Assembly (NCBI GenBank): GCA_031002005.1
Contig: JARYHS010006964.1
Coordinates: 5,022,001 to 5,086,000, forward strand
Source: Vandiemenella viatica
Taxonomy: Eukaryota > Arthropoda > Insecta > Orthoptera > Morabidae
DNA: 64,000 nt
Direction: 5' to 3'
The position numbers and the translations under genes were made by a program. Shown one piece after another: positions 1 to 11,215 of this stretch. The notes under the pieces are model-generated. The model made no database searches and was not told where the DNA came from. It saw only the letters and a list, made by a program, of their open reading frames with translations. The first letter of the stretch is position 1; every line of letters begins with the position of its first letter.

Positions 1-1760
1 TTGTGTACTAAAGTCATTGGTTAAATCACAAACCTTTCTACAGTGTGTATAGAGTGGGGGCATGTGATACTGTTGATGGTAATTTGTCCTCTGGATGTGG
101 ACTTTAATCCTCGTGACTCCAGTTGTCTTTTGGAAGAGTAGGCGTGTATGGGCTGGCACAGAGCTTCACCCTCTCTCTACTTTCATCTCTCATCCTCAAT
201 ACATCTCTCTACTCTGAACACTCTCTACAGTGAACACAATCATTCATAATGACAACAACGCTTACGAATGTTGTCACACTGGGGAAGGCAAGGGGGTACT
301 ACCCTGGTTCATCCTTCCAGATGTTGCCATTGAAGGTTTAAACACCACACCATGGAAACTGTGTATGCCTGGACAAGGTCAAGGCGTTCATAGAAGAAAA
401 ATATTTCAATTCTCAGTGCTGTGGCTTTCGACAGAGGACTGCCTTGTCTGTTGCTGTTATCACCTGTATACAGCAGCAGCAATGCATTTTGTAATGTGTT
501 TTCTCAGTTGCGCGGGCTTCTATAATCAGTGTCTTTTTAGTAATAGGTTCATTCCAAACTACAGCACATAATACCTCTGTTGGAAACCACAGCATGATGC
601 CAGAATTACTATATTTTAATAAATTGATGGGGTAGGTCAATAAATCAATCGACAATGGACATTAGATTTCATTTGACGAACCTTGCCAAGGAATGCAGAT
701 GGTTGCCCAGCCTTGCAAGGGAAGCGCTAGAAACAGAGATGAGAATACTTATTGTGGGTTACAACTTGACCATATTTGGTCATAATTAATTAGATAAATG
801 GGCAAGTAAACATCCCTATCAAATTGCATACATCAGCCTCTGTAACTTCATGTTGTCACCATAGAAGAGTATCGCGCGCGCATTCTGATCATATATGTTG
901 GTAATAACGGTAACAGACCGAATGGTAAGATGTTAATTCTGTTAAATTGACGCTGCTCCACCTAGACAATCAAAGTGATAGAAACATCTGAATGTTTGAA
1001 CCTGTTCTCTCTTTCGGGCAAATTTCCATTCAAGGTGATAACCATGCTGAAGACCAAGAACTTTGTGGATAAAAATTAACTCAAGGTCCATATTCTTTTG
1101 CTAACTGTGTTAATTCTATCTGGAAGATATGTTGCTTAATATTGTGAAGTTTATTTCGGTAGTCAAGAAAGTATGGAAAAATATCTATTAGCTAATCAGG
1201 TAATTTTTTAAATATATGCTGGAATTCTTTGTATTCATATTCCTTATGAAAACAAATGGCACAAAATATATTTCTGTGGATCAAGTGAATAAAAAAAATG
1301 CTTGAGGAGGTCAAGGAAAAGAATCACTTTGACCACGATATTGCACCTGCTTATGAATGTGCTTTGACAATACAGACTCTTAGGGATTTGTAGTACTAAT
1401 TGGAGCATCATATTTACTAGATTTTTCCAGCTCTGACTTCTATGTAGTTTTCAAGGTGAAAGATATTTATAAATGGAAAATATTTTGAATCAAATGAAGT
1501 GATAGTAGACATAGATAGACATTTTTCAGACCAACAAGAATCACACAACTAGAATAGAACCCATTCACAGGAAGAATGTTGGATATAGTTAATTAAGCTA
1601 CAGGGGATGAGGTAGAGAAATAATGCTTTTTTTATTACTAAAAATTACGTTTCCTGTAAGGCTTAGAATGCATTACTTGTTAATTTTGTTTGAAATATCC
1701 GATTTTTATGGAAAAATTGGAATTGTTTTAACACTTATATGAATTTATTTCGACAAAAGT
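1..1760. other. AT-rich sequence without recognised gene
   Basis: Only short open frames occur, without domain signatures or splice-site-bounded coding potential. The frames at 230-571 (+) and 413-655 (-) overlap each other and resemble no family I know. I see no repeat with clear ends. Confidence 0.5.
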
Positions 1761-1764
1761 AAAA

Positions 1765-2115
1765 GTATTGTCTTCTTCCGGCGCCTTCTCCTCAGAGAAG
1801 ATTGGCGACTGTCCTGCAATAGTTGTCCATGTTATCTGTTGCTCTTATTAATCAGTCATTGTCATAGCTGTCAAACCACTGAGGGAGGCTCTCCAACTAG
1901 CAAACTACTCCCTTGAGTCTAGAGCCATCTAAACTGATTACCCTATTGTTTTTAAAGACTAATGCTAAGTTCATATTTTTTGTTGTGTTGTTTCTGGAGG
2001 AAACAAGACCCTTTTTGCTGTGCACGAAGATGACAGTGTCAACTGCATAGTATACGTTGTTTACCTGTTTACCATTTATCTTGTTTGGTATTCTTAAAAA
2101 AAGCTTCATAATACT
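1765..2115 (-). pseudogene. LINE reverse-transcriptase fragment
   Basis: On the minus strand, 2109-1897 reads INGKQVNNVYYAVDTVIF, which aligns by eye with the LINE RT block usually written INGxxIxNIRYADDTVxF around the catalytic box. The catalytic YADD is altered here to YAVD, so this copy could not be active. The following residues (SKKGL...NNTTKNMN) fit the helix after that box. The stretch down to about 1765 contains an acidic, Arg/Glu-rich tract that may be the decayed C-terminal end. The EN domain and the rest of RT are absent, as expected for a small truncated or eroded copy. The clade cannot be fixed; the INGxxI wording fits RTE/L2-type LINEs best. Confidence 0.55.
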
Positions 2116-2954
2116 AGGTGGAAAGTATCAAACACATCATAATATTTGTTAGTATCTTGGTTTATTCAGGTTATCTTCAACTATGAACTATGATGACCAA
2201 TTCCAGCACTGCTTTCTTATAATGTCGATGTATTTACTCCAGAGAGCTAAATGTTTCAACCAATTAAGGTCGATTTGTTACTTGATATTGCAAAAGTACA
2301 TCAGTTATACAATAAATATGCGAAAAATTTGATTGGAGGTTAGGTCATTTCTGAAAACTGGACACCAGAAAAGGCATTCTTATATCTCATTTTATAATCT
2401 TTTGATACTTTCTTTATCTTTAATTTGTAAATATGTCTATTAAACATCTATTATGATATTAATCAAGTGAAAATCTGTATACTGATTGTATTGATTCGTC
2501 GCATAGCTGATCCCCTTTTCTTATAAAGAAATGATCAATTACATTTTTGTAAAAGTAATGTCAGTGGGAAATTAAGTTAAATTTTATATTTTACTGCGGT
2601 ATATGGGCATTATTTATCAGCCTCTTAAGTTAGTAAAATAGTAAATGAGTAATTGATAATGTTAGTGATCACTTTAGAATATATTGAATCGTTTTTCAAC
2701 ATTTTTCTTAAAATATAGATGTTGTGTTTCTACTGTAAACCATACTTCGTGTCATCAGGATTCTATAGTTTACAAATGTTGAATTTTTTTTTTTTTTAGT
2801 TTCATCACTGTTCATTACTTACTCAGTATACTATTACCACTAACAAAGAACTATATATTAAAAGAAATTAATTTACTAATTGTAAAACTGAAAACATACC
2901 TATCAATTAATATACTTCTATATAATAAGTTCACCACATATTTAACATTCATAA
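2116..2954. other. AT-rich intron-like sequence
   Basis: No gene or bounded repeat seen. The stretch is AT-rich with short homopolymers and leads into a polypyrimidine tract and AG at 2967-2968, so it may be the intron in front of the zinc-finger exon. Confidence 0.4.
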
Positions 2955-2968
2955 TTTCCTGTTTCTAG
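2955..2968 (+). other. Candidate splice acceptor of zinc-finger exon
   Basis: The sequence tttcctgtttctag is a good polypyrimidine tract plus AG. The frame that follows from 2970 (GYCDFSKKNHSYELQ...) is open into the first zinc finger, as in many KRAB-less insect zinc-finger genes that carry all fingers in one last exon. Confidence 0.5.
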
Positions 2969-3563
2969 GGGTTATTGTGACTTCAGTAAAAAGAATCACA
3001 GTTACGAACTGCAACTTCAAACCAACAGAACAGAAGTGCCATTTGCTACCTACAATTGTAATAATACGATTCATTGGGGCCTATTCACAAACTCAGAAGA
3101 AGATTGTGGAAAGTCATTCACTAATTCTTCTATTATTAGACAGCACAAGAGGTTTCATTCAAGTGAACGTCCATATTTTTGTGACATTTGTTGTAAATCG
3201 TTTAAATGGCCTGGAAACCTTAAAGAACATAAGCGGATTCATTCTGGAGAGCGCCCATTTTCTTGTGACATTTGTGGACAATCGTTTACAAACTCGGGAT
3301 ACCTTCAAAGTCATCGGCGGATTCATTCTGGAGAACGCCCCGTTTTCTTGTGGCATTTGTGGAAAATCATTTACACAGTCTAAAACCCTTAAAAATCATC
3401 AACGGGTTCATTCTGGTTAACGCCCATTCTCTTGTGGCATTTGTGGAGAATCATTTAAACAGTATGGAACCCTCAAAAGTCATTGTCTGATTCATTCTGG
3501 AGAATGCCTTTTTTCTTGTGACATATGTGGAAAATCATTTATACAGTCTGGAAGCCTTCAACG

Positions 3564-5004
3564 TAGAGATGGGCAAAACAGCTTTTTTCCAGTAATACGT
3601 TATTCAGTTATTGCTTCTTTTATCTAACCACTTTTTTTAACCGTTAGAAATAACGTATAGTTATTTTGTTCTGGAGTAATATCTGTGGTGACGCTAGTAA
3701 AATCTCTGCTCAGAAACGCTCTTCTCTTGTTGAAAAAAGCCGGAAATGTCAAATAACCGGATGTGACGAATATAGCGGCCCTGACGTCACGAAAAGCCGC
3801 TTATTAGCGTTATTTAGCGTCATGAATAGCGGCTTTCAAATAAGCGGCTTCCTAATAAGCGGCTTCCATAGTAACTGTCAGAGACTTTATATACGCCTTC
3901 GACTTGTGTTTATGTATTTGTTTAATAAGTCGCAGTGATGCCTTGATAAATTAATATAGAATTTTAACACGACCAGCTTTAGCGGTTTGTGTATAACGTG
4001 ATTTATGGACGTACGATAAAAAAAAAAATGGAAGTGGGCAGTTTTGATTACGTGTTAATATATTTTTCTGTTTGAAACTAATGAATTTGTAGTATGAGTT
4101 TTTATGAATATATGCAACAAATACAGAAGATTAACTTTGCTGAAAGTAAAACAATTTTTCAGTCTGGCTATTAATTCGCATTAAGTTTTGTGTGGCTATA
4201 GTTATATGTATAGCATACTTTACATATGTTGTAAATGTGTCCCAATAACAGACCAGCTGCAATTTAAATATGTTGTTCAGATGTACATAAAAGTAATTTG
4301 AAATGTAAATATGATTTGCTGTTTTAAACTAATTGACTTGTGGAAATACTAGCGCTTTTCGATGGTTTCTCCATCTGTTGGTAGCTATCGCAGTTAATAA
4401 CGGTTAAAGGTATTAAAAAGCTGTTTACATAGGTGGTGTCCTCTAGTGATCGCTATCGAAGTTAATAACGCCTTCAACTGGCAAAGACGATATAACACAT
4501 GTACACAGCTGTAACAAAAAGCATAATCAAGTGGTTTTTGATGGAAGGATGGATGCTGAAAATCAGTTTAATGGTCACTAAGACGTAGAGAGATGATAAA
4601 TTTTGGACCCTATCGCAAATAACACCTGCAAAGTAGTATTTAACGTCGTCAGCTGTAGCGACATCTGTTGGGCGCTATCGCAGTTAATAACGGTTAGAGG
4701 TTGGAAAAAGCGGTTTACATAGGTGGTGTCCTCTAGTGATCGCTATCGTAGTTAATAACTATTATTTTGCGATGGTAGTGTCATCTAGGGGTATTTATTG
4801 CAATTAATAACGGTGAGAGAGGCAATAAGCGGTGACTGATGCACTCGTAGCGGGCGGTCGACGAACAATTACAGCGCTGTCAGAGAGGGAAGTGCTGACC
4901 GTTATTTGAATAACTCCAGTTATCGTTTTGGCCGCTACTTTCTAAACGGCGTTTTTAAAATAACGGTTATTTGTAGCCGCTTAGTTATTTGTGACCCATC
5001 TCTA
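3564..5004. mobile_element. Non-autonomous hAT-type DNA transposon
   Basis: The element is flanked by a perfect 8-bp direct repeat, cttcaacg (3556-3563 and 5005-5012), which is the hAT target-site length. Its ends are inverted: tagagatgggc... at the left and the complement of ...gacccatctcta at the right share agagatggg. Removing it rejoins one zinc finger in frame, so the boundaries are exact. No transposase frame is recognisable in its 1441 bp, so it would depend on an enzyme made elsewhere. Internally it has diverged repeats near 4374-4470, 4668-4760 and 4782-4830, and several agcggctt motifs. Confidence 0.9.
4374..4830. repeat. Internal direct repeats of hAT element
   Basis: About 97 bp containing cgcagttaataacggtta and ggtggtgtcctctagtgatc occurs at 4374-4470 and again at 4668-4760. 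A third, weaker partial copy lies at 4782-4830. Subterminal repeats of this kind serve as transposase-binding sites in some hAT elements; whether they do here is inference. Confidence 0.7.
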
Positions 5005-5640
5005 CTTCAACGTCATCAGCGGTTTCATTCTGGAGAACGACCGTTTACTTGTGGCATTTGTGGAAACTCATTTTTAGAGTCAGCAACACTTAAAAGACAT
5101 TTGAAGATACATTCTGGCGAACGCCCGTTTCCTTGTGACGTTTGTGGAAAATCATTTATACAATCTGGAAGCCTTCAACGTCATCAGCGGATTCATTCTG
5201 GAGAACGCTCGCTTACTTGTGACATTTGTGGAAAATCATTTTTAGAGTCAGCAACACTTAAAAGACATTTGAAGATACATTCTGGCGAACGCCCGTTTCC
5301 TTGTGACGTTTGTGGAAAATCATTTATACAATCTGGAAACCTTCAAAGTCATCGGCGAATTCATTCAGGAGAACGCCCGTTTTCTTGTGGCATTTGTGGA
5401 AAATCATTTTCAGAATCAGGAAAACTTAAAAGACATTTGAAGATTCATTCTGTTTAACGCCTGTTTCATTGTGACATTTGCGGAAAGTCATTTATACACT
5501 CTGTAAACCTTCAGAGTCATCAGCGGATTCATTCATGAGAAGGTCCGTTTACTTGTATTGTTTGTGCAATATTATTAACACTGTCTGAGACCCTCGAAAG
5601 GCATAACTGGATTCATTCTTGTAAATACAATTATTCTTGT

Positions 5641-6117
5641 GAAATTGTGGCAACTCACTTGTAGTTGTGAAGCCCTAAAAATCAGCAGCGGTTTCTTTCT
5701 TTAGAGCGACCGTTTTCTTGGGATATTCTTGTGAAATCCTTTATATTGCGGGAAATCCTTAAAAGGTGTCAGCGGATTTACTGTAGAGAACGCCCTTTTT
5801 GTGATTTTTGTTTAACATTATGTATATAGTCTTTAAAATAATCAGCATTTTGATTTTCACTGCAGCAACTTCGACATTACTGACGTCCTGGCTAAGTTAT
5901 CGTATTTATGGGAATCAGTGATCAGACAAACGCTGGAGATTCGAATAAGTGATGACAGCATTAACAGGTGTTCTTTCCCTGAGCGAGGCTTGGGAGCCAA
6001 TCGTATAAGACCTGAAACAGCAACGTGTTAGACACAGCCTTCCGAACAGACGCCGTCTTGACACGTCGACCAATGGGAGATACGTCGTCGTGTCAGTTCC
6101 GGAGCCCTCGTGTAATG
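5641..6117. other. Decayed end of zinc-finger exon and unassigned sequence
   Basis: To about 5830 there are faint echoes of finger linkers with stops. From there to 6117 I see no gene or bounded repeat. Confidence 0.4.
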
Positions 6118-6240
6118 CCTCCGGTTAAGCAACGATGAGCGTGGTGAGTACTTGGATGGGTGCCCGCACATACCAACTGTTAAGCAACGTTATGCGTGGT
6201 TTTTAGTTGCATGGGTGACCACTCAAGATACTGCCGTGGA
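6118..6240 (+). pseudogene. Tandem partial 5S rRNA-derived sequences
   Basis: The stretch from 6121 contains ggttaagcaacg, gagcgtggt and agtacttggatgggtg, in the order and spacing of the 3' half of eukaryotic 5S rRNA. A second, more diverged copy starts at 6179 (gttaagcaacgttatgcgtg) and continues with catgggtgaccac and a ccgtgg end. The 5' half of 5S is not visible in front of either copy, so this is not an intact 5S gene. It may be a 5S pseudogene pair or part of a 5S-derived SINE (SINE3-like). The unassigned stretch to 6415 may be the body of such a SINE. Confidence 0.75.
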
Positions 6241-6244
6241 GCTA

Positions 6245-7265
6245 CTAAATGCCATCCACGTGCTGAGCTACGGGATGCAGTCACGAGATGCAGAGATACA
6301 ACCAATACCGGTTTGACCACGTCAGAGGCCGTGTGGATCGCCGACCAATCAAAGAGCAGCGAGATGCTTCCCTCGACAACAGGCTGTTTATAGGAGGCAG
6401 GACTGGCTCGTGAGTCAGGTTACAGTAAAAGAATTAAATAAATAAATTAATTGGCAGAAAATCCAAGAGTTATTTATTTCAAAATCAATCAAGACAATGT
6501 CTGAGCTCTTTTTAATAAGTGTATCAGATTGATTGTATTTATGTTTATCATAGAGTAGGTAATTACCATATCACATTAATTACCTTACCTTTTGCTGTTC
6601 ATTGAAAATGCTGTGAGGCGATCGTGAAATTTAAATTGATAGAGAGGCAAATACTGATTTGATATGATAAACTCCATCTAATCTTTGTATTTTGTTGTAG
6701 GAATCTATGACCAGGTTTTTTAAGAATGTATTACAATATACTATCATGTTGAATGAAATATAATTGGAAATGATTATCTATACTGTGGTTAAGTACTTAA
6801 CCTGTTCTTAATACTAATATAATTATTAAGTATTTCTGTGTCATGTTATATAAATCTACTTCTAGACTTGTTTGTGCAATACAACCATTGCTTAAGAAGT
6901 ATTGAAAAATAATTTTTTAGTATATTTTTTCACTTTTGAAACATCCCTTTTCAATAAAATATTCTGTTTTCTTGTCTCTACAGAGATCTAGTGTCAATAA
7001 CAGATTACTCTTTCATAGAGTCATATCTTTAGCATAATGTTATTGTAAAACTTTTACACCATTCCTAATTGTATGCTTCATTAAACATAGTTATTAGTAG
7101 CCCATTTATTGATCACATCACTGTTTTACATATAGATTTAGAAATATTCTGCAAGAAAGCATCAAATTTCATTGGACTCTTTTATCTCTTATCTAGTGTG
7201 GAGATAGTTGTGTTCCCTGCTTGCATAAATGCTCAAGTGATTCTTACTTATACATATTCGTTCAC
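6245..7265. other. No recognised gene
   Basis: AT-rich sequence; short frames at 6196-6393 and 7069-7272 have no family signature. 6240-6415 is less AT-rich and could be the tail of the 5S-derived repeat. Confidence 0.4.
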
Positions 7266-7269
7266 GTAT

Positions 7270-9760
7270 TAGATTTATACAGTAAATTACAAAGACACAT
7301 TCAGGTCATAGGAGAATTTATGGTTAGTAGGATGAACAATCCAGACACTTCTGAAAATGTGGGAAAAATAGGTTTGGCCTGTTGCGAGAGTCAGGAGGAG
7401 AAGATCCTCATGTAGGAGTAGGTAAGATACAGCAGGCCCATAGGAATAAGCGCGTGGAAGGCAAGAATAGGAAAAAAAGGGTTCTGCTGATAGATAGTAG
7501 CCATCGAAAGGTGTAGGCCCTCTTCTGCTGGATCATTTAAGCACAGGTTACCAGGTCACACGTTTTCTCAAAACTAGTGCAACATTAGGTAAGGTAATAG
7601 AGGATATAGGTTCACTTTGTAGGATTTTCACTAAAGACGATTGAGTAGTGATAGTGGGAGGTGCGGTGAATTGTATTGATAGAAAACGCGAGTTATAGTA
7701 TAGAGAGTGACCTGAGGAAGGCGGTGAAGGAGGAACAGCATATGTGGGTGGAACTCTTGCAGGTTCTAAATCGCCATGACCGGCAACAATTTAACTACGC
7801 TGTGAGGCGTGTAAATGTGGAAATGGAAGTGCTACTTCTGAAAGGCATTAGTTCTCTGTTGGGGGTTGTGCCTGTGAACACCATTGGTAGGTGGGGTTTC
7901 ACTAGACATGACCTACACCTCAATAGGAGGGACAGGGGGGTACTTTCTGAGTTGTTAAGTAAAGCAGTAAGGGAGCCCATTTCCAGTATTGATGGGGTCA
8001 GGACTGTGCACTTTTTGAAACTAACTGTAGCTCCACATCACCGTTCACTGGTGTTCATAGATCATGACTATGAGTTACCTGGGGTAGATTTCTGGGGTAA
8101 TAAATAGGGTGTTGGCTGTTTACCGCAGTGGAAGAATGACAGATGAAGATGAGGCTCTGCAGAGAAATTAAATTCATACTCAGATTTCAGAGATGAGAAT
8201 AGAATGGTAATTATTGGTAGGGGATTTAAATTTACGAGGTGTAAACTAGGTAGGATATAAGATTAATAACTCAAGGGAATAGAGATTTGCAAATCCTTCC
8301 CTTAGTAAGGGAAGGATGATTTACACAAGTGGGACAAAATATTCTGGATATATTCCTGATAAAGCTAGATGATAGCCATGTGGGGTGTCAAGTGTCGGAA
8401 GCAATAAGTGATCGATCATGAAGCAGTTATGATGGATATTAGAGGATTCAGTGAACCAGCAGCCAAAACTGAAGAGGGAAATAGGTACAATTATAAAAAG
8501 GCAAAGGTTTCACATTTGAAGAGATATTTCAGAGAAATATTCAGCAAATGGAAGGAAGGCACAAGTGCAGTAGAGTCAAGGTGGGAAGAGTTCAAGGAGA
8601 TAGTAAGAATGGGGAAAGTAAAATTTATTCCAAAGCATAAAATAAAGAGAAGTTGACAATCTTTGTATTTTAATAGGGAAGTGAGGAGGTTAAAGAGGTT
8701 GGTAAGAAGAGAACATAACAGAGTTAAGAGACAGCAGGGTAGTAGGCAATATTTAAAACAACCAAACAAGGAATTAATATCGGCAAAGAAAGTAGTTAAA
8801 GATGGGTTTATGAAGAGTATTATCTATGCAGAAGGATCATTGACTGATGCATCTAGAAATATCTATGGCTATTATCAGGAAACTGAGGGGAAAGGAAGGT
8901 GTAGAGACGCTTATGGTAGTAAGATGGAGAAGAAGTTACCGAGGATTTGAAAAAGGCAGGGATTTTAATTAACTGGTTTAGTGAGAGCATTAGGGACAAT
9001 TAATCAGAAATGGGAGAGTCTAATTCGGAGAATGAGCTTAACAACGTAAGTAGAAATCATGAAGGAATTAAGAATGAAGAAACATAAAGGGGCTGTTGTA
9101 GATAATATTACTACAGATACCTTATAGGTAGCCAGATGTGACATTGTACCTTATCTTGAAATATTTTTTAAACTGAGTCTGGATACTTGCTGCTTACCAC
9201 AGGCCTGGAAATGTGCGACAGTAGTACCGGTTAAAAAAAAGGGTGGGGGGGAGAGAATAGAGTCGAAAATTACAGGCCAATCAGTTTGACATCAGTGGTA
9301 GGTAAATTAAAGGAGAGATTGATATGCAACCACATCAGAAATATATAAGGAACGTAAGTGGTTTTCAGATAGGCAACATGTGTTCAGGCATGGGTATTCA
9401 CGCGAATCTCAGTTGGTGATATGCAAGATATTTCAGATTAAATGCACAAGGAAGACCAAACTGATCGTGTAGCAGTAGAAATATCAAAGGCGTTTGCAGA
9501 GTGAGCCATAAAATGGTATTAAATAAGGTTAAAACAATTGGAGTGTGTGAGAAAGTGATTTGCTGGGTTAAAGAATTTTTTAAAGGTATGAAACAGTTAG
9601 GGCAGGAAACACGGTATCAAAGAAGTTGAAGTAAATATGGGAGTGCCACAATGTAGCGTATTGGGACCATTGCTATTCATTTTTCTAATGAATTATTGTT
9701 TTATTTTGGTTACTATTTGAAATTAGATTATTTGCAGATGACTCAATGCTATATAAAGGA
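7270..9760 (+). mobile_element. CR1-like LINE (LINE-A), 5' portion
   Basis: Decayed non-LTR retrotransposon in the plus direction. An ORF1 relic with SGNH/esterase-like blocks lies at about 7270-8107. Endonuclease-like remnants follow near 8200 (GDLNLRG-like in a damaged frame). RT blocks follow: NYRPISLTSVVGKL near 9270-9312, GVPQCSVLGPLLFIF near 9639-9680, and the catalytic FADDSMLY at 9728-9754. Directly after the catalytic box the sequence is interrupted at 9760 by another LINE and resumes at 14304. Many stops and frameshifts. The ORF1 type and RT wording suggest the CR1/Jockey group, but the clade is not certain. Confidence 0.8.
7481..8107 (+). pseudogene. LINE-A ORF1 relic with SGNH-hydrolase-like domain
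   Basis: Frame from 7481 reads VLLIDSSHRKV, which resembles the SGNH block I (GDS-H) with Gly and Asp changed but the Ser kept. It is followed in frame by VVIVGGAVN-like sequence near the third block. The open segment 7676-8107 contains RWGFTRHDLHLNRR, which fits block V (D-x-x-H) of SGNH/GDSL esterases. CR1-group LINEs are known to carry an esterase domain in ORF1, thought to aid lipid-membrane or RNP interactions. The blocks are in one frame but separated by stops (for example the tag at 7514), so this copy is dead. The assignment rests on motif resemblance. Confidence 0.65.
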
Positions 9761-10147
9761 TGGGTTATGATGGCCGCCGCGTCGTGTCGCCAGTCGGGTC
9801 GCTCTCGCTTTTGATCGCGATACTTGTGGAAAAACGAAACTTTAAGTGTTTAGTATAAAACACATAGTTTAACAAAGTGTTCTAAGACCAATGCGCGAAG
9901 GGACGTAAAGCTTTTCGAAACGTTGAGTTTTTATCGAGTGATAATCGATTGATTGGTACATGGCTGACGTGCGAACAGTTCCTCGCCGCGAGCGCTGTCA
10001 TCGAGCTGAGTCGGCGCCTTCCAACCAGCCAGCGGTGCTCTGCCGATTCAGCGGCTTCGCGCGGCGCACACGCCGCGCCGGACACCTGATGCCGGCGATC
10101 AGCTACGGTGAGTCACTACAGTAAACAACTTTTCTGCTGCCGCCAAC

Positions 10148-11215
10148 ATGGGGTCACCAGAAGAAAACCCTGACAAGGTTTTAAACCAGTGTAGTGAAAA
10201 AATTGGAAACGAGTATATGGAACTTGTCAAGCATCTAAAAGATTTTTGTGGCCAAAAACTCACTGAAGTTAGAGAAATAAAAGATAAGCTAGCCTGTTGG
10301 GGCAATAAACATCGCCTTCTTGGAGGGCCAGTTGTCTCAGCTAGGAAAGGAAAATGAAACACTCAAAAAAGACAATGAGCAACTCAAACAAAATAGAGGA
10401 GAAATAGTCCCCAGCTATGCTGCAATGGCGAAATCTGGAGGATCGACTGGTGTGAATCCCAAAATCACTCAGTTCACAAAAAGTGCGGTTTTCATTAATT
10501 CCAAAGGGGGGGGGGTGAGAAACCGAAGCAAGTGGCTGAACAAGTTACAAAAATCATAAAACCTGGGAGGGATAAAATTAGAATCAACAGAATTCGCACA
10601 ACTAACAATACTATTATAGTGGAAACAGAATCTCCTGAGGATTCGTAAAAAATTCTAAATAACAAGGAATTGGCTGATAAGATGCGATGCGAACTCCCCA
10701 GAAAACGAAGGCCACTCATGATTTTTTATGACATGCCAATAACAATTTATGTAGACAACCTTGCTGATGCTTTCTCCCAGCAAAACCTTGAGGATAAAAT
10801 AGAGAAAGGACAGTTTATGGATGGTTTTCAACCAAAATTTAAGACTGGACCTAGGGAAAGAGCAACAGTTCATCAGGTTGAGGAGGTGAGTCCTTCTGTT
10901 AGGAAACTTCTGTTACAGCAAAAGAAAGTCTTCATAGAATTTTCTGCTATAGCAGTGAAAGACTACGTTGTCGTTCCAAAATGCAATAAATATTTGGATT
11001 TAGGACACGTCAGTAAGCATTGTAAGAAGAACAATAGTTCTTGTTCACACTGTGGAGAAGAAAACCACCAAAGGGATCAGTGCAAGAAAAGTTCTCAACG
11101 TTCAATATGCATACCGTGTAACAGACGGGGAAAAAGCTGCAACAAGAAGGGCAAAGAGTGTCCAACCTACCAATTACTCCTACAACGAGCTGTAAACAGG
11201 ACTGATTATGGATAG
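10148..11215 (+). pseudogene. R1-like ORF1 (gag-like, CCHC knuckles), broken
   Basis: Begins at ATG 10148 (MGSPEENPDKVL...). Such ORF1 proteins bind the element RNA and form the transposition particle. The N-terminal part is charged and helical (KENETLKKDNEQLKQ, coiled-coil-like). A region near 10700 (RRPLMIFYDMPITIYV) resembles the RRM-like fold before the knuckles. Knuckle 1 (CNKYLDLGHVSKHC) has lost its second Cys to Tyr; knuckle 2 (CSHCGEENHQRDQC) is intact; a third Cys-rich stretch (CIPCNRRGKSC) follows. A frameshift near 10340 and in-frame stops near 10558 and 10648 break the frame. The last segment ends at TAG 11213-11215, overlapping the ATG of the next ORF. Confidence 0.8.

Larger units (their letters stand above)
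2969..5640 (+). pseudogene. C2H2 zinc-finger array, decayed and transposon-split
   Basis: About thirteen Krueppel-type C2H2 fingers with H(S/T)GERPF-type linkers, the module of nuclear DNA-binding proteins. Before the transposon: a first finger lacking its first Cys, then fingers such as CDICCKSFKWPGNLKEH and CDICGQSFTNSGYLQSH, a one-base C insertion near 3340 that shifts frame, a finger ending in a TAA linker (3418-3420), one more, and a finger cut inside its helix at 3563. After the transposon the same finger resumes at 5005 (HQRFHSGERPF) and five clean fingers run to a TAA at 5455-5457. Beyond it, fingers with stops and lost Cys residues fade out by about 5.64 kb. At least one frameshift, three in-frame stops and a 1.44-kb insertion argue against a working full-length product. 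The middle block 4906-5457 is open and could only make a fragment. Identity of the parent gene unknown. Confidence 0.85.

Noticed and set aside
230..655. Open frames near window start
   Set aside because: Plus and minus frames overlap; neither has a start context, splice sites or family resemblance.
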